Part shown: one piece after another, positions 8,731 through 16,724 of the stretch
How the letters are laid out: every line of letters starts with the position of its first letter
How positions within the stretch are numbered: position 1 is the stretch's first letter
Source: Chryseobacterium defluvii
GTDB taxonomy: Bacteria; Bacteroidota; Bacteroidia; Flavobacteriales; Weeksellaceae
NCBI RefSeq assembly: GCF_014204415.1
Contig: NZ_JACHLE010000002.1
Location: 558,001 to 622,000, forward strand
DNA: 64,000 nucleotides
Direction: 5' to 3'
Position numbers and translations under genes: made by a program
The notes under the pieces: generated by a model
The model's input: the letters and a program-made list of their open reading frames with translations, nothing else
Database searches by the model: none
Told to the model about the DNA's origin: nothing

Positions 8731-8761
8731 ATTAGTGTAAAAACAACACAAATAAATTTAA
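8731..8761 (+). promoter_or_regulatory. Promoter with operator site D
   Basis: TAGTGTAAAAACAACACAA at 8733-8751 is followed by TAAATTTA at 8753-8760, one base off the -7 consensus. The ATG at 8766 lies where transcription should begin, so the mRNA may be nearly leaderless. Same arrangement as site B. Confidence 0.7.
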
Positions 8762-8765
8762 GAAT

Positions 8766-9101
8766 ATGAAAGGAGAATTAAAACCAAGATTCATAGAGTC
8801 ATTGCAAAGGAATAATGACCGGATCAGGGAAGACCGCGCCAGTATAATAGGTGAAGATACCGAGCTGATATACAGACGATGCGTTGAAGATATTGAATTA
8901 AAAATAAAAAGACTGGAACGTGAACAAGAAGGTCTTATTGATATCAGCCCTTTAGATAAGAACAGCTTAACATTTGCTGATTTCCAGCCGGAAGCATTTG
9001 TTCAGAAAGATATGGAATTATCATTGATGATCAGGAATTTAAACATTCAGCTGGAAATTACAAGAAAAAGATTTGAATATTTATTTGGTAAAAAATTTTA
9101 G
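8766..9101 (+). CDS. Small helical protein of the ADP-ribose cluster, unknown
   Basis: 111 residues, soluble and highly charged. Residues about 40-60 (CVEDIELKIKRLEREQ) and the last 30 residues look like coiled-coil helices. No family recognised. It is the first gene after operator D and ends 2 bp before the VWA gene, so the two are surely cotranscribed. It is plausibly a partner or adaptor of the VWA protein. Confidence 0.7.
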   Translation: MKGELKPRFIESLQRNNDRIREDRASIIGEDTELIYRRCVEDIELKIKRLEREQEGLIDISPLDKNSLTFADFQPEAFVQKDMELSLMIRNLNIQLEITRKRFEYLFGKKF

Positions 9102-9103
9102 TT

Positions 9104-9958
9104 ATGGGAAGTACAAGATACGATATGGATGCTCGTTTTGACAGAGCAAGAAAAATGGGTTATGCATCAAAAAGTGCAGGTGAGATTTTCACCCAGAATG
9201 CAAAAAGAATGGCACACGAATCTATGAATCCTAAAGGCATTTCTTTCAGGGAAGCAAGAGACTCATCCGTACATCCGAATTCGGTACCTGTTATTTTAGG
9301 ACTGGATGTAACCGGAAGCATGGGACACATTCCTCACGAACTTATTAAGGAAGGCCTGCCAAAACTAATGGGCGGAATCATCCAGGGAGGTGTTCCGGAT
9401 GCAGCACTTTTGTTTTTGGGGATCGGGGACCACGAGTGTGACGGCTATCCTTTACAGGTAGGGCAGTTTGAATCAGGAGATGAAGAACTGGATATGTGGC
9501 TTACAAGAACCTACATTGAGTCAGGCGGAGGCGGAAATGCAGGGGAAAGCTATCTTTTAGCGTGGTATTTTGCCGCCTTTCATACCAGAACCGATGCTTT
9601 TGAAAAAAGAAACCAGAAAGGATTGCTGTTTACAGTCGGTGACGAACCGTGCTTAAAAACACTTCCCGCCTCTGCCATCAGGGAGATCATGGGAACAGGC
9701 CAGCAAACCCACACCCATACTGAATTGCTGGAAGGAGCGAAAAAAAAATATGAAGTATATCACATCAGTGTTTTGCATTCAGAACAGGCACTCAGAGCAG
9801 ATCGCGGCTGGAAAGAATTGCTGGGGCAAAACTGTTTATCCATAACAGACTACAGGGATGTTCCCAATGTGATCAAAGAAGTTGTTTGCAATAAATTTAA
9901 AGGTGAGACTCCGGGATTTGTGGATTTAGGAGGAACAGATAATATTCGAATGCTTTAA
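9104..9958 (+). CDS. VWA-domain protein with MIDAS motif
   Basis: 284 residues, cytoplasmic. The metal-ion-dependent adhesion site reads LGLDVTGSMGHIP (DxTGS variant of DxSxS) near residue 69. Further MIDAS residues may be in SGGGGNAGESY and in FTVGDEPC. The N-terminus (RYDMDARFDRARKMGYASKSAGEIF) is conserved-looking and may bind the neighbouring small protein. VWA proteins of this type often act as scaffolds with an ATPase, but no MoxR-like ATPase is visible here. The divergent PurA-like gene starts 3 bp after its stop. Confidence 0.85.
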   Translation: MGSTRYDMDARFDRARKMGYASKSAGEIFTQNAKRMAHESMNPKGISFREARDSSVHPNSVPVILGLDVTGSMGHIPHELIKEGLPKLMGGIIQGGVPDAALLFLGIGDHECDGYPLQVGQFESGDEELDMWLTRTYIESGGGGNAGESYLLAWYFAAFHTRTDAFEKRNQKGLLFTVGDEPCLKTLPASAIREIMGTGQQTHTHTELLEGAKKKYEVYHISVLHSEQALRADRGWKELLGQNCLSITDYRDVPNVIKEVVCNKFKGETPGFVDLGGTDNIRML

Positions 9959-9961
9959 GTG

Positions 9962-11032
9962 ATGAGAACCGCACAAATAGTTATAGGCTTAGGTTTTGGT
10001 GATGAGGGGAAAGGGATCACCACAGATTTTCTGGCGCATCAGAATCCTGAGTCTGTAGTAATCAGATTTTCAGGAGGGCAGCAGGCAGCACATACCGTGA
10101 TGATTGATGATAAGAAACACGTTCATTCAAGCTTTGCAAGCGGGGCACTCCGCGGGCTGCCTTCTTATTTCACCGAGCATTGCACCATTCATCCTGTTTT
10201 TTTACTGAATGAAAGAGAAGAACTGAGAAAAAAGAACGGAAATGTAGAACTCCATATTCATCCGCTGGCAAAAGTAACGACACCTTTTGATGTGTGGCAC
10301 AACAGGAAAAACACAAAAAACCTGGAGCATGGAACCTGCGGAAAAGGAATTGGTGCCACTATGAAAAGGCATGAAAGCCCATTTAAGCTATTCGCCGTTG
10401 ATTTGATCGGGCCAAGATCTATGCTAATAGAAAAATTAAAAGGAATAGCCAATTATTACGGTTGTATTAAAGGCAATGAAATAGAGAATGAAATACACTA
10501 TTTTATAGAAGCAATAGATCAAATAGACTGGAACATATCCGGTTACAGCTATCTGGAATCATTTGACAACCTTATTTTCGAAGGAAGCCAGGGTATTCTG
10601 CTGGACATGGATCATGGTGTATTTCCTCATGTAACCTATGCCAGCACTACCTCAAAAAATGCATATGAAATCTGTAAATTGCTGAAAATTGATCATATAG
10701 AAATGTATTATGTAACAAGAAGCTACCTCACACGCCACGGAAATGGATGGATGAGTAATGAAAAGGAGATCATATTAAAAAACAATGAAGAAGAAACATG
10801 CACTTTCAATGAATATCAGAAACAGCTTCGGCTAGGGGATTTGGATTATGATCTTTTAAACTATGCCTTGAAATTGGATGAAGCTTATATATTTGCCAGT
10901 AAGAAGAATTTGGTAGTAACCTGTATGGATCAGACAGATGAAAAATTTAAAACAGAAAAACTGAATACAAAATTTGATGCAGTTTATGGATCTTATTCTC
11001 CATATTCAAGAGATTTTGATAAAATGATGTAA
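9962..11032 (+). CDS. Divergent adenylosuccinate synthetase (PurA) paralogue
   Basis: 356 residues, shorter than housekeeping PurA (about 430). Motifs align to PurA but are altered: GFGDEGKGI replaces GDEGKGK, SGGQQAAHTV replaces GGNNAGHTV, GTCGKGIG replaces the TTKKGIGP loop, and EGSQGILLDMDHGVFPHVT matches the EGAQG loop. TRSYLTRHGNGW stands where TRVGxGPF is expected. This suggests ligation chemistry on a different nucleotide or acceptor. The start is taken at ATG 9962; the GTG at 9959 directly before it is not needed. It sits in a cluster of NAD and ADP-ribose enzymes, so an ADP-ribose-like or IMP-like substrate is possible. Confidence 0.85.
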   Translation: MRTAQIVIGLGFGDEGKGITTDFLAHQNPESVVIRFSGGQQAAHTVMIDDKKHVHSSFASGALRGLPSYFTEHCTIHPVFLLNEREELRKKNGNVELHIHPLAKVTTPFDVWHNRKNTKNLEHGTCGKGIGATMKRHESPFKLFAVDLIGPRSMLIEKLKGIANYYGCIKGNEIENEIHYFIEAIDQIDWNISGYSYLESFDNLIFEGSQGILLDMDHGVFPHVTYASTTSKNAYEICKLLKIDHIEMYYVTRSYLTRHGNGWMSNEKEIILKNNEEETCTFNEYQKQLRLGDLDYDLLNYALKLDEAYIFASKKNLVVTCMDQTDEKFKTEKLNTKFDAVYGSYSPYSRDFDKMM

Positions 11033-11052
11033 AATATTGTAAAAACATAAGG

Positions 11053-11457
11053 ATGAAAAAAATATATGTCTTTGGAAACGGAAACCTGTCGTGGGAAAAA
11101 TTTCATGAGTTTTATCTCGATTTATTAAAAGATCTTGATCTTTCCGAATGTGAATTTATTATGGGAGACTTTTCAGGAACAGATACGATGATGATGGAAT
11201 ATTTAAAGGATAAATCTGAAAACGTAACCATAGTTCATATCGGAGAGAGACCCAGGTATTTTGTCAATACTTTTAGAACAAAAGCCCAGAGCTGGAAAAC
11301 TTTAGGAGCCTTTAAATCCGACTCCGATAGGGATAACTATGCGATTTCAAACTGTACGCATTTTCTGGCAGTTGATTTTAATTCTGATGAGAAAAGAAAA
11401 AGCGGAACACTAAAGAACATTGAAAAGTGTCTGGCTTTGAATAAAACTAAACTTTGA
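11053..11457 (+). CDS. SLOG-like Rossmannoid nucleotide-binding protein
   Basis: 134 residues. The start MKKIYVFGNGNLSWEKFHEFY reads as a Rossmann-type strand and loop. GDFSGTDTMMMEYLK (residues 38-52) resembles the nucleotide-binding loop and helix of SLOG/LOG families. AISNCTHFLAVDFNSDEKRKSGT near the end is also typical. SLOG domains bind or process nucleotides, often as sensors. In this cluster it may sense or cleave an NAD-derived ligand (inference). It lies 3 bp upstream of the ART/PARG fusion. Confidence 0.6.
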   Translation: MKKIYVFGNGNLSWEKFHEFYLDLLKDLDLSECEFIMGDFSGTDTMMMEYLKDKSENVTIVHIGERPRYFVNTFRTKAQSWKTLGAFKSDSDRDNYAISNCTHFLAVDFNSDEKRKSGTLKNIEKCLALNKTKL

Positions 11458-11460
11458 ACC

Positions 11461-12693
11461 ATGAATACAAAAATACTATACAGACCCGTAGGAGAAAAAG
11501 AAATGTCTTTAATCATAGAAAGCAATTACAGGAAATTTCCGCCACGTTTGGAATGGCAGCCCATTTTTTATCCCGTTTTGGATGAAGGATATGCCTCAGA
11601 GATCGCGGAAAAGTGGAATACGAGGGATGAGTCCGGGAATTATCTGGGTTTTGTGACCCAGTTTGAAGTGAGGGAAGAAGAAGCGGATCAATATCCTTCT
11701 CAGAATGTAGGAGCAAAAAATCATAATGAATTGTGGGTGCCTTCAGAAAAGCTGGAAACTTTTAACCAGGCGATTGTAGGGAATATTAAAGTCGTTAAAG
11801 TATTCATAGGAGATCATTTTAAAGAGCCTTCAAATCCCGGTATAGAAAATTTAATGTCAAACATTAAAAAATTAACCATGACAAACAAAGGAATGGCAAA
11901 AGATACATTGGAGATCTTAGCGCAAAAATATTATATAAATACAGAAAACACAAAGGTTGATTTAGAGAAGGAACTTGAAACCTGCAAAAAAGAAACACGA
12001 TTATTCATTTCAGAAGAACTTTCGGAATTAACGGACAATGAAATGTCTGAAACCCGTTTTGAAACTGAAATAGAAGTCTGGAACTGCAGTTCCTTACAAG
12101 CGATCTTAAGATTGGCTGAAGAAGAAGATCAGGAAAAAATAATGTGCCTGAATTTTGCATCGGCAAAAAACCCGGGCGGGGGTTTTATAAGCGGGGCGGA
12201 AGCTCAGGAAGAGAGTCTGGCTAGGACATCTGCCCTATATGCAACACAGCTGGAAGCAGAAAGTTTTTATAAAACACACCGTGGAATGAAATCCTGTTTT
12301 TATACAGACAGTATGATTTACAGCCCGAAAGTCCCGGTTTTCAGGAAAGATAAAGGAGAATTATTGACGAAGCCGGTGTTCTGTAACTTTATTACTTCTG
12401 CGGCAGTCAATGCAGGTGTTGTGAAACAACAGGAGCCGGAAAGAGTGAAGGAGATTTTCGGAGCGATGGATATAAGAATGGATAAAATGTTAGCTTTGGC
12501 TTTAAATCAGGGAAACGAAACCCTTATTTTAGGAGCCTGGGGATGCGGAGTTTTCAGGAATGATCCAAAAGAAATTGCTGAATTGTTCAGAAAGCATCTT
12601 CATGGGAAATATAAAAATAAATTTAAAAGAGTGGTTTTTGCAATCCTGACGAAGAAAGAAGAAATGTTGAAGTTATTTGAAGAAATAAAATGA
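11461..12693 (+). CDS. Fusion: ART-like N-domain with PARG-like C-domain (TIGR02452)
   Basis: 410 residues with two parts. Residues 1 to about 125 (LYRPVGEKEMSLI, FPPRLEWQPIFYPVLDEGYA, NHNELWVPSEKL) match a small family usually annotated ADP-ribosylation/crystallin J1 and likely related to the ART/DarT fold. From residue about 140 (MTNKGMAKDTLEILAQKYYIN) the rest is a microbial PARG-like/TIGR02452 protein, with LNFASAKNPGGGFISGAEAQEE as the PARG signature and LGAWGCGVFRNDP as the phosphate-binding loop. One chain thus joins a possible ADP-ribosyltransferase fold to an ADP-ribosyl hydrolase. It overlaps the next gene by 4 bp. Confidence 0.85.
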   Translation: MNTKILYRPVGEKEMSLIIESNYRKFPPRLEWQPIFYPVLDEGYASEIAEKWNTRDESGNYLGFVTQFEVREEEADQYPSQNVGAKNHNELWVPSEKLETFNQAIVGNIKVVKVFIGDHFKEPSNPGIENLMSNIKKLTMTNKGMAKDTLEILAQKYYINTENTKVDLEKELETCKKETRLFISEELSELTDNEMSETRFETEIEVWNCSSLQAILRLAEEEDQEKIMCLNFASAKNPGGGFISGAEAQEESLARTSALYATQLEAESFYKTHRGMKSCFYTDSMIYSPKVPVFRKDKGELLTKPVFCNFITSAAVNAGVVKQQEPERVKEIFGAMDIRMDKMLALALNQGNETLILGAWGCGVFRNDPKEIAELFRKHLHGKYKNKFKRVVFAILTKKEEMLKLFEEIK

Positions 12694-13337
12694 AACTTAA
12701 GTTAAAGAAATATAAAGAACAACTACAGAATTGGCCTGAAAAAGGGCATCACATCATGGCTCAATATGATGAGGATAAGATTATTGTTTACCAGTCTTAT
12801 CAAAAAGAAATTGGGGAATTTGCGGTTAATAATCAATATTTTGGGGGCAAATTCAGCATAGAAAGAATGACATGGATTAAGCCTAATTTCCTTTGGATGA
12901 TGTATCGGAACGGATGGGGAACAAAAGAAAATCAGGAATGTGTTTTAGCCATTCATTTAAAATTAAAAGCATTTAAAAAGTATCTGGAAAATGCAGTATA
13001 CTCGTCATATGGAGAAAAATTAGGAATTTCCAGAGAAGAATGGCAGGATCAGGTAAAAAAGTCTTCTGTAAGACTTCAATGGGATCCGGATCATGATCCC
13101 TTTGGGAACAAAATTGAAAGAAGGGCAATACAAATTGGATTGAGAAATGAATTTACCCGATCCTTTGCTAAGGAAGACATTATTTTAATAGAAGACATTA
13201 CAGATTTCGTGAAAGAACAATATCAGCTAGTTTTGAAAGATGATCTGGAAAACTTACTTATTCCGGAAGAAAAACCGCTATTATTTAATGATGAAAATTT
13301 GAACAAAAAATTAAGACTGGATGAAACCAAAGGTTGA
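12690..13337 (+). CDS. DUF4291-family protein
   Basis: 215 residues. Matches DUF4291: [32 protein letters not shown], then [25 protein letters not shown], then [12 protein letters not shown]. The biochemical role of DUF4291 is not established to my knowledge. The conserved Trp-, Arg- and Asp-rich motifs look enzymatic. It overlaps the PARG-fusion stop (ATGA) and the macrodomain start (17 bp), so translation is coupled. Its repeated association with ADP-ribose genes here supports a role in the same chemistry. Confidence 0.85.
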   Translation: MKLKLKKYKEQLQNWPEKGHHIMAQYDEDKIIVYQSYQKEIGEFAVNNQYFGGKFSIERMTWIKPNFLWMMYRNGWGTKENQECVLAIHLKLKAFKKYLENAVYSSYGEKLGISREEWQDQVKKSSVRLQWDPDHDPFGNKIERRAIQIGLRNEFTRSFAKEDIILIEDITDFVKEQYQLVLKDDLENLLIPEEKPLLFNDENLNKKLRLDETKG

Positions 13338-13836
13338 ATTAATAAAAGGAGACATTACAAAAATCCATGCAGATGCTATTGTAAATGCTGCCAATTCTTC
13401 TTTACTCGGAGGAGGCGGTGTCGATGGAGCTATCCATCGGGCAGGAGGGCCAAAAATACTTGAAGAATGCCGGCAGATCAGAAATAAGCAGGGAAAATGT
13501 AAAACAGGGGAAGCAGTAGTAACAACGGCAGGAAACCTTCCTGCAAAATATGTTATTCATACAGTCGGGCCTATTTGGAATAATGATGAAAAAAAATGCT
13601 CAGAGCTCCTGGCCGGTTGTTATAAAAACTCATTAGAGCTTGCTGAAAGTCTTGGAGTAAAAACAATCGCCTTCCCAAACATAAGCACGGGGGTGTACAG
13701 GTTTCCAAAAGACCTGGCCGCTGAAATAGCCGTTCAGGAAGTAAAAAATTTTCAGACAGAAACTATTGAAAAAATAATTTTTGTTTGCTTTGATGAAGAA
13801 AATGAGAAGATTTACAAAAAACTATTAAATGAATAA
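13321..13836 (+). CDS. Macrodomain ADP-ribosyl hydrolase (MacroD/YmdB type)
   Basis: 171 residues, a single macrodomain. The ADP-ribose-binding signature [23 protein letters not shown] is at residues 21-43. The second phosphate-binding loop is [21 protein letters not shown] and the GEAVVTTAG strand are typical of MacroD enzymes that deacetylate O-acetyl-ADP-ribose and remove mono-ADP-ribose. The catalytic Asp in GVDGAIH is intact. It directly precedes Sir2, whose product O-acetyl-ADP-ribose is its known substrate. Confidence 0.95.
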   Translation: MKPKVELIKGDITKIHADAIVNAANSSLLGGGGVDGAIHRAGGPKILEECRQIRNKQGKCKTGEAVVTTAGNLPAKYVIHTVGPIWNNDEKKCSELLAGCYKNSLELAESLGVKTIAFPNISTGVYRFPKDLAAEIAVQEVKNFQTETIEKIIFVCFDEENEKIYKKLLNE

Positions 13837-13839
13837 CAA

Positions 13840-14523
13840 ATGAAAAAACTAACCATATTAAGCGGAGCAGGAATAAGTGCCGAAAGCGGAATACAAACCT
13901 TCCGGGACAGCAACGGCCTTTGGGAAAACCATAGCGTAACGGAAGTGGCAAGCCCACAGGGTTGGAGAAATAACAGGGAATTGGTATTGGAATTCTATAA
14001 CCAGAGACGCCGCCAGCTTCATGAAGTTGAGCCTAATGATGCCCATAAGCTGCTGGCAGAACTGGAAAAATACTATGAAGTTCAGATCATTACCCAGAAT
14101 ATAGACGACCTCCACGAAAAAGCAGGGTCATCAAAAGTGTTACATCTGCACGGTGAACTCTTCAAATCATGCTCATGTAACAATAAAAATTTGATCTACG
14201 AGCAAAAAGAAGATATAAAGATAGGGGATAAAGCAGCAGACGGAGCACAGCTGAGACCATTTATTGTGTGGTTCGGAGAAGACGTTCCTTTAATGAAGGA
14301 AGCAGCCAGGCATGCAAAAGAAGCGGATATCTTCCTTGTAATAGGAACCTCTTTACAGGTGTATCCGGCTGCCGGACTCTTACAGGATATAAAAGATACC
14401 TGTCTATTAATCGTCATCAACCCGGATGACAGTATGGGCTATGGAAAAAGAGCTGTAGTGATGAAAGAAACAGCAACCACGGGCATGAAAATTTTATTTG
14501 ATAAACTGGTAAATATGGCCTGA
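13840..14523 (+). CDS. Sir2 NAD-dependent protein deacylase (class III, CobB-like)
   Basis: 227 residues. The NAD-binding motifs are SGAGISAESGIQTFRDSNGLW (residues 6-26), TQNIDDLH and HLHGEL. FYNQRRRQL carries the Tyr and Arg that mark class III sirtuins acting on succinyl or malonyl lysine. The VWFGE motif is present. The zinc-ribbon cysteines are incomplete: only CSC after HLHGELFKS is seen and no second CxxC pair, as in some Bacteroidetes homologues. It uses NAD and yields nicotinamide and O-acyl-ADP-ribose. Its stop overlaps the DraG-family start (TGATG). Confidence 0.93.
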   Translation: MKKLTILSGAGISAESGIQTFRDSNGLWENHSVTEVASPQGWRNNRELVLEFYNQRRRQLHEVEPNDAHKLLAELEKYYEVQIITQNIDDLHEKAGSSKVLHLHGELFKSCSCNNKNLIYEQKEDIKIGDKAADGAQLRPFIVWFGEDVPLMKEAARHAKEADIFLVIGTSLQVYPAAGLLQDIKDTCLLIVINPDDSMGYGKRAVVMKETATTGMKILFDKLVNMA

Positions 14524-15491
14524 TGGAAAATGTAGTAAAAGCCGGGATCTTTGGAGTTTGCATTGGCGATGCTCTGGGGGTTCCCGTTGAGTTCAGAAGC
14601 AGAGAACAGCTAAAACGTTCACCCGTTACAAAAATGAGAGCAATGGGAACACATCATCAGCCTGCAGGAACGTGGAGTGATGATGGCTCCCTGACTTTAT
14701 GTCTAGCAGATAGTCTTTGCAAAGGATATGATCTGGAAGATATGGCTCTAAAGTTTTTACAATGGTACAATGCAGAAATCTGGACTCCTCACGGGAGGGT
14801 TTTTGACATTGGCATTGCAACATCTCAGGCTATTCATAGGATCAGCAGAGGTATTTCTCCTGCTTTATGCGGTGGAAGCTCAGAGTTCGATAACGGAAAC
14901 GGTTCTTTAATGCGGATCATGCCATTATTATTTTATATTAAAGATTTCCCTATTGAGAAACGCTTTGATATTACAAAAGCTGTCTCTTCTATTACACATG
15001 CGCATATCCGCTCTACTTTAGCTTGTTTTATTTATTTAGAGTTGGCTTTGGAAATACTGAAAAGAAAAGATAAATGGGAAGCCTACAGGACAATGCAGAA
15101 AACAGTTAGGGAATTTTTAGACCATAATCCTGTTTGCTCTCAGAATGAAATGGATAAATTCCACCGGATTTTAGAATTAAAAATAGGTGAATATGATTTG
15201 GCTCCGTTACATACATTACAGGAAGAGGAAATAAGCTCTTCCGGCTATGTTCTTCACAGCCTAGAAGCCTCATTATGGTGTTTCCTGAATACAGAAAGTT
15301 ATTCCGAAGCTGTTTTGAAGGCAGTTAATCTGGGAGAAGATACCGATACAACAGGAGCCATCACCGGCGGAATTGCAGGAATTTATTACGGATTTGATCA
15401 TATTCCTCAGGAATGGATTTCCGAACTTGTGAGGAAGGACGATATTGAAAGACTTTGTGAAAAACTGCAACATAAACTTTTAAATAATTAG
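14523..15491 (+). CDS. ADP-ribosylglycohydrolase (DraG/ARH family)
   Basis: 322 residues. Metal-binding motifs of the family are present: TWSDDGSLTLCLADSL near residue 50, GNGSLMRIMPL near 123, HAHIRS near 160, and GEDTDTTGAITGGIAG near 265 with the paired Asp that hold two magnesium ions. It removes ADP-ribose from modified side chains or nucleic acids. It begins by translational overlap with Sir2 and is followed 4 bp later by the next gene. With NADAR, the PARG-like part and the macrodomain it is the fourth ADP-ribose-removing family in this cluster. Confidence 0.95.
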   Translation: MENVVKAGIFGVCIGDALGVPVEFRSREQLKRSPVTKMRAMGTHHQPAGTWSDDGSLTLCLADSLCKGYDLEDMALKFLQWYNAEIWTPHGRVFDIGIATSQAIHRISRGISPALCGGSSEFDNGNGSLMRIMPLLFYIKDFPIEKRFDITKAVSSITHAHIRSTLACFIYLELALEILKRKDKWEAYRTMQKTVREFLDHNPVCSQNEMDKFHRILELKIGEYDLAPLHTLQEEEISSSGYVLHSLEASLWCFLNTESYSEAVLKAVNLGEDTDTTGAITGGIAGIYYGFDHIPQEWISELVRKDDIERLCEKLQHKLLNN

Positions 15492-15495
15492 AAGT

Positions 15496-15984
15496 ATGAT
15501 AGGAATGTTAATAAGGCTTTTGTTTGGAGAAAATAAACATCAGCATGATAAACCGGAAGAGAATGATTTGAACGAGCCGTTGCAGGAGTGTCAACAAAAT
15601 ATAGAAGTGAGCAGATACCTGGAACTATCAAACTGTCAGGTTTTTTATTCAGAAGACTATTCATTCAGAACACCAGACGAAGTCCTAAAATATATTGCCT
15701 ATAAAACCATAATCTGGGTTGATTATAAAAATTATCTGCTGGGCTTTTCCAATAAAAAAAGGACTTTATTATTTAAAGCAGCAAATATAAAAAACTTTGA
15801 AATTGAAAATATCCTTCCGGCCAGAGGAAATGGTTGCAGCTATCTTGCCATCCGGCTGCTGCATGAAGGAAGGCAGATACAGCTATCCATATCCGGACCC
15901 AAAGATTTCGATATCTATGCAGAGGAAATCTTTAATATGACAGGGATCGAAGTCGTTTTTGCCCCGGAATATTATGATTGTTAA
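15496..15984 (+). CDS. Conserved-looking soluble protein, unknown
   Basis: 162 residues. The first 10 residues are hydrophobic (MIGMLIRLLF) but too short for a clear signal. The rest is a mixed alpha/beta fold with repeated strands (YKTIIWVDYKNYLLGFSNKKRTLLF and SYLAIRLLHEGRQIQLSI) that could be a PH-like or SMI1-like domain. No family recognised. It starts 4 bp after the DraG-family stop, so it is the last gene of the main operon. A 194-bp gap follows. Confidence 0.65.
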   Translation: MIGMLIRLLFGENKHQHDKPEENDLNEPLQECQQNIEVSRYLELSNCQVFYSEDYSFRTPDEVLKYIAYKTIIWVDYKNYLLGFSNKKRTLLFKAANIKNFEIENILPARGNGCSYLAIRLLHEGRQIQLSISGPKDFDIYAEEIFNMTGIEVVFAPEYYDC

Positions 15985-16072
15985 AATATAGAATAGAAAG
16001 GCATGATATTTTGAAACACCTATGCATTATTGTAAAATGCTTTAAGATAGCAATATGGAAACATTAGTCTAT

Positions 16073-16110
16073 GAAAATCTTTGATTTTCCTCTTATGTGA
16101 GCTTTTTTGC
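16073..16110 (+). terminator. Weak terminator candidate
   Basis: GAAAATC at 16073-16079 pairs with GATTTTC at 16083-16089 around a 3-nt loop. A T run comes only at about 16103-16107, so this is a poor intrinsic terminator. It marks the likely end of the main operon before kptA. Confidence 0.3.
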
Positions 16111-16178
16111 AAACATTAATTATCGAGCTTATATGTCCTAAAGTGTATTTAAAATAAAAATTTAAACAGATCGAGAAC

Positions 16179-16721
16179 ATGAATGAAACAGAAAAGAAAA
16201 AAATAAGCAAATTCCTGAGCCTTATCCTGAGGCATCAGCCGGAAACCATAAATCTGCACCTGGATGAAAACGGATGGGCAGACGTAGTGGAGCTGATGGG
16301 GAAATGTGCTAAAAAGAGAATATATTTTACCCTTGAAGAATTAGATGAGGTCGTAGAGACCAATAACAAAAAGCGGTTTGCTTTTAATGGAGAGAAAACC
16401 ATGATCAGGGCAAGCCAGGGACATTCCATTGATGTTGATTTGTCTCTGGCAGCACTGCAGCCTCCGGAATTTCTTTATCATGGTACGGCAGAAGCCAATA
16501 TCCCTTCCATTTTGGAAAAAGGAATTGAAAAAAGAAGCCGGCAACACGTCCATTTAAGCAGTGATAAAGAAACTGCAACTAAGGTAGGAATGCGACATGG
16601 AAAACCTGTTAACCTCACCGTAAGGACAGGAGCGATGTTTGAAGAAGGAATGAAGTTCTATCTTTCCGAGAACGGAGTCTGGCTGACGGATTTTGTGGAG
16701 GTAAAGTATATTTCGAAATAA
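16179..16721 (+). CDS. kptA: RNA 2'-phosphotransferase (KptA/Tpt1)
   Basis: 180 residues, full length. Tpt1 transfers an internal RNA 2'-phosphate to NAD, releasing nicotinamide and ADP-ribose 1'',2''-cyclic phosphate. Motifs include FLSLILRHQPETI with the catalytic Arg-His (residues 11-23), the N-terminal winged-helix-like part, YHGTAEANIPSILEKGI, and VHLSSDKETATKVGMRHGKP. It is 4 bp upstream of the phosphatase gene. In bacteria without tRNA splicing the role is uncertain, though RNA-end repair and ADP-ribosylation of nucleic-acid 5'-phosphates are known activities. The macrodomain and PARG-like neighbours could process its product. Confidence 0.95.
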   Translation: MNETEKKKISKFLSLILRHQPETINLHLDENGWADVVELMGKCAKKRIYFTLEELDEVVETNNKKRFAFNGEKTMIRASQGHSIDVDLSLAALQPPEFLYHGTAEANIPSILEKGIEKRSRQHVHLSSDKETATKVGMRHGKPVNLTVRTGAMFEEGMKFYLSENGVWLTDFVEVKYISK

Positions 16722-16724
16722 AAA

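Noticed and set aside
9959..9961. GTG start for the PurA-like gene
   Set aside because: The ATG directly after it (9962) is a normal start and the family N-terminus begins there.
9962..11032. Housekeeping purA
   Set aside because: Key loops are changed and the length is short, so it is described as a paralogue.
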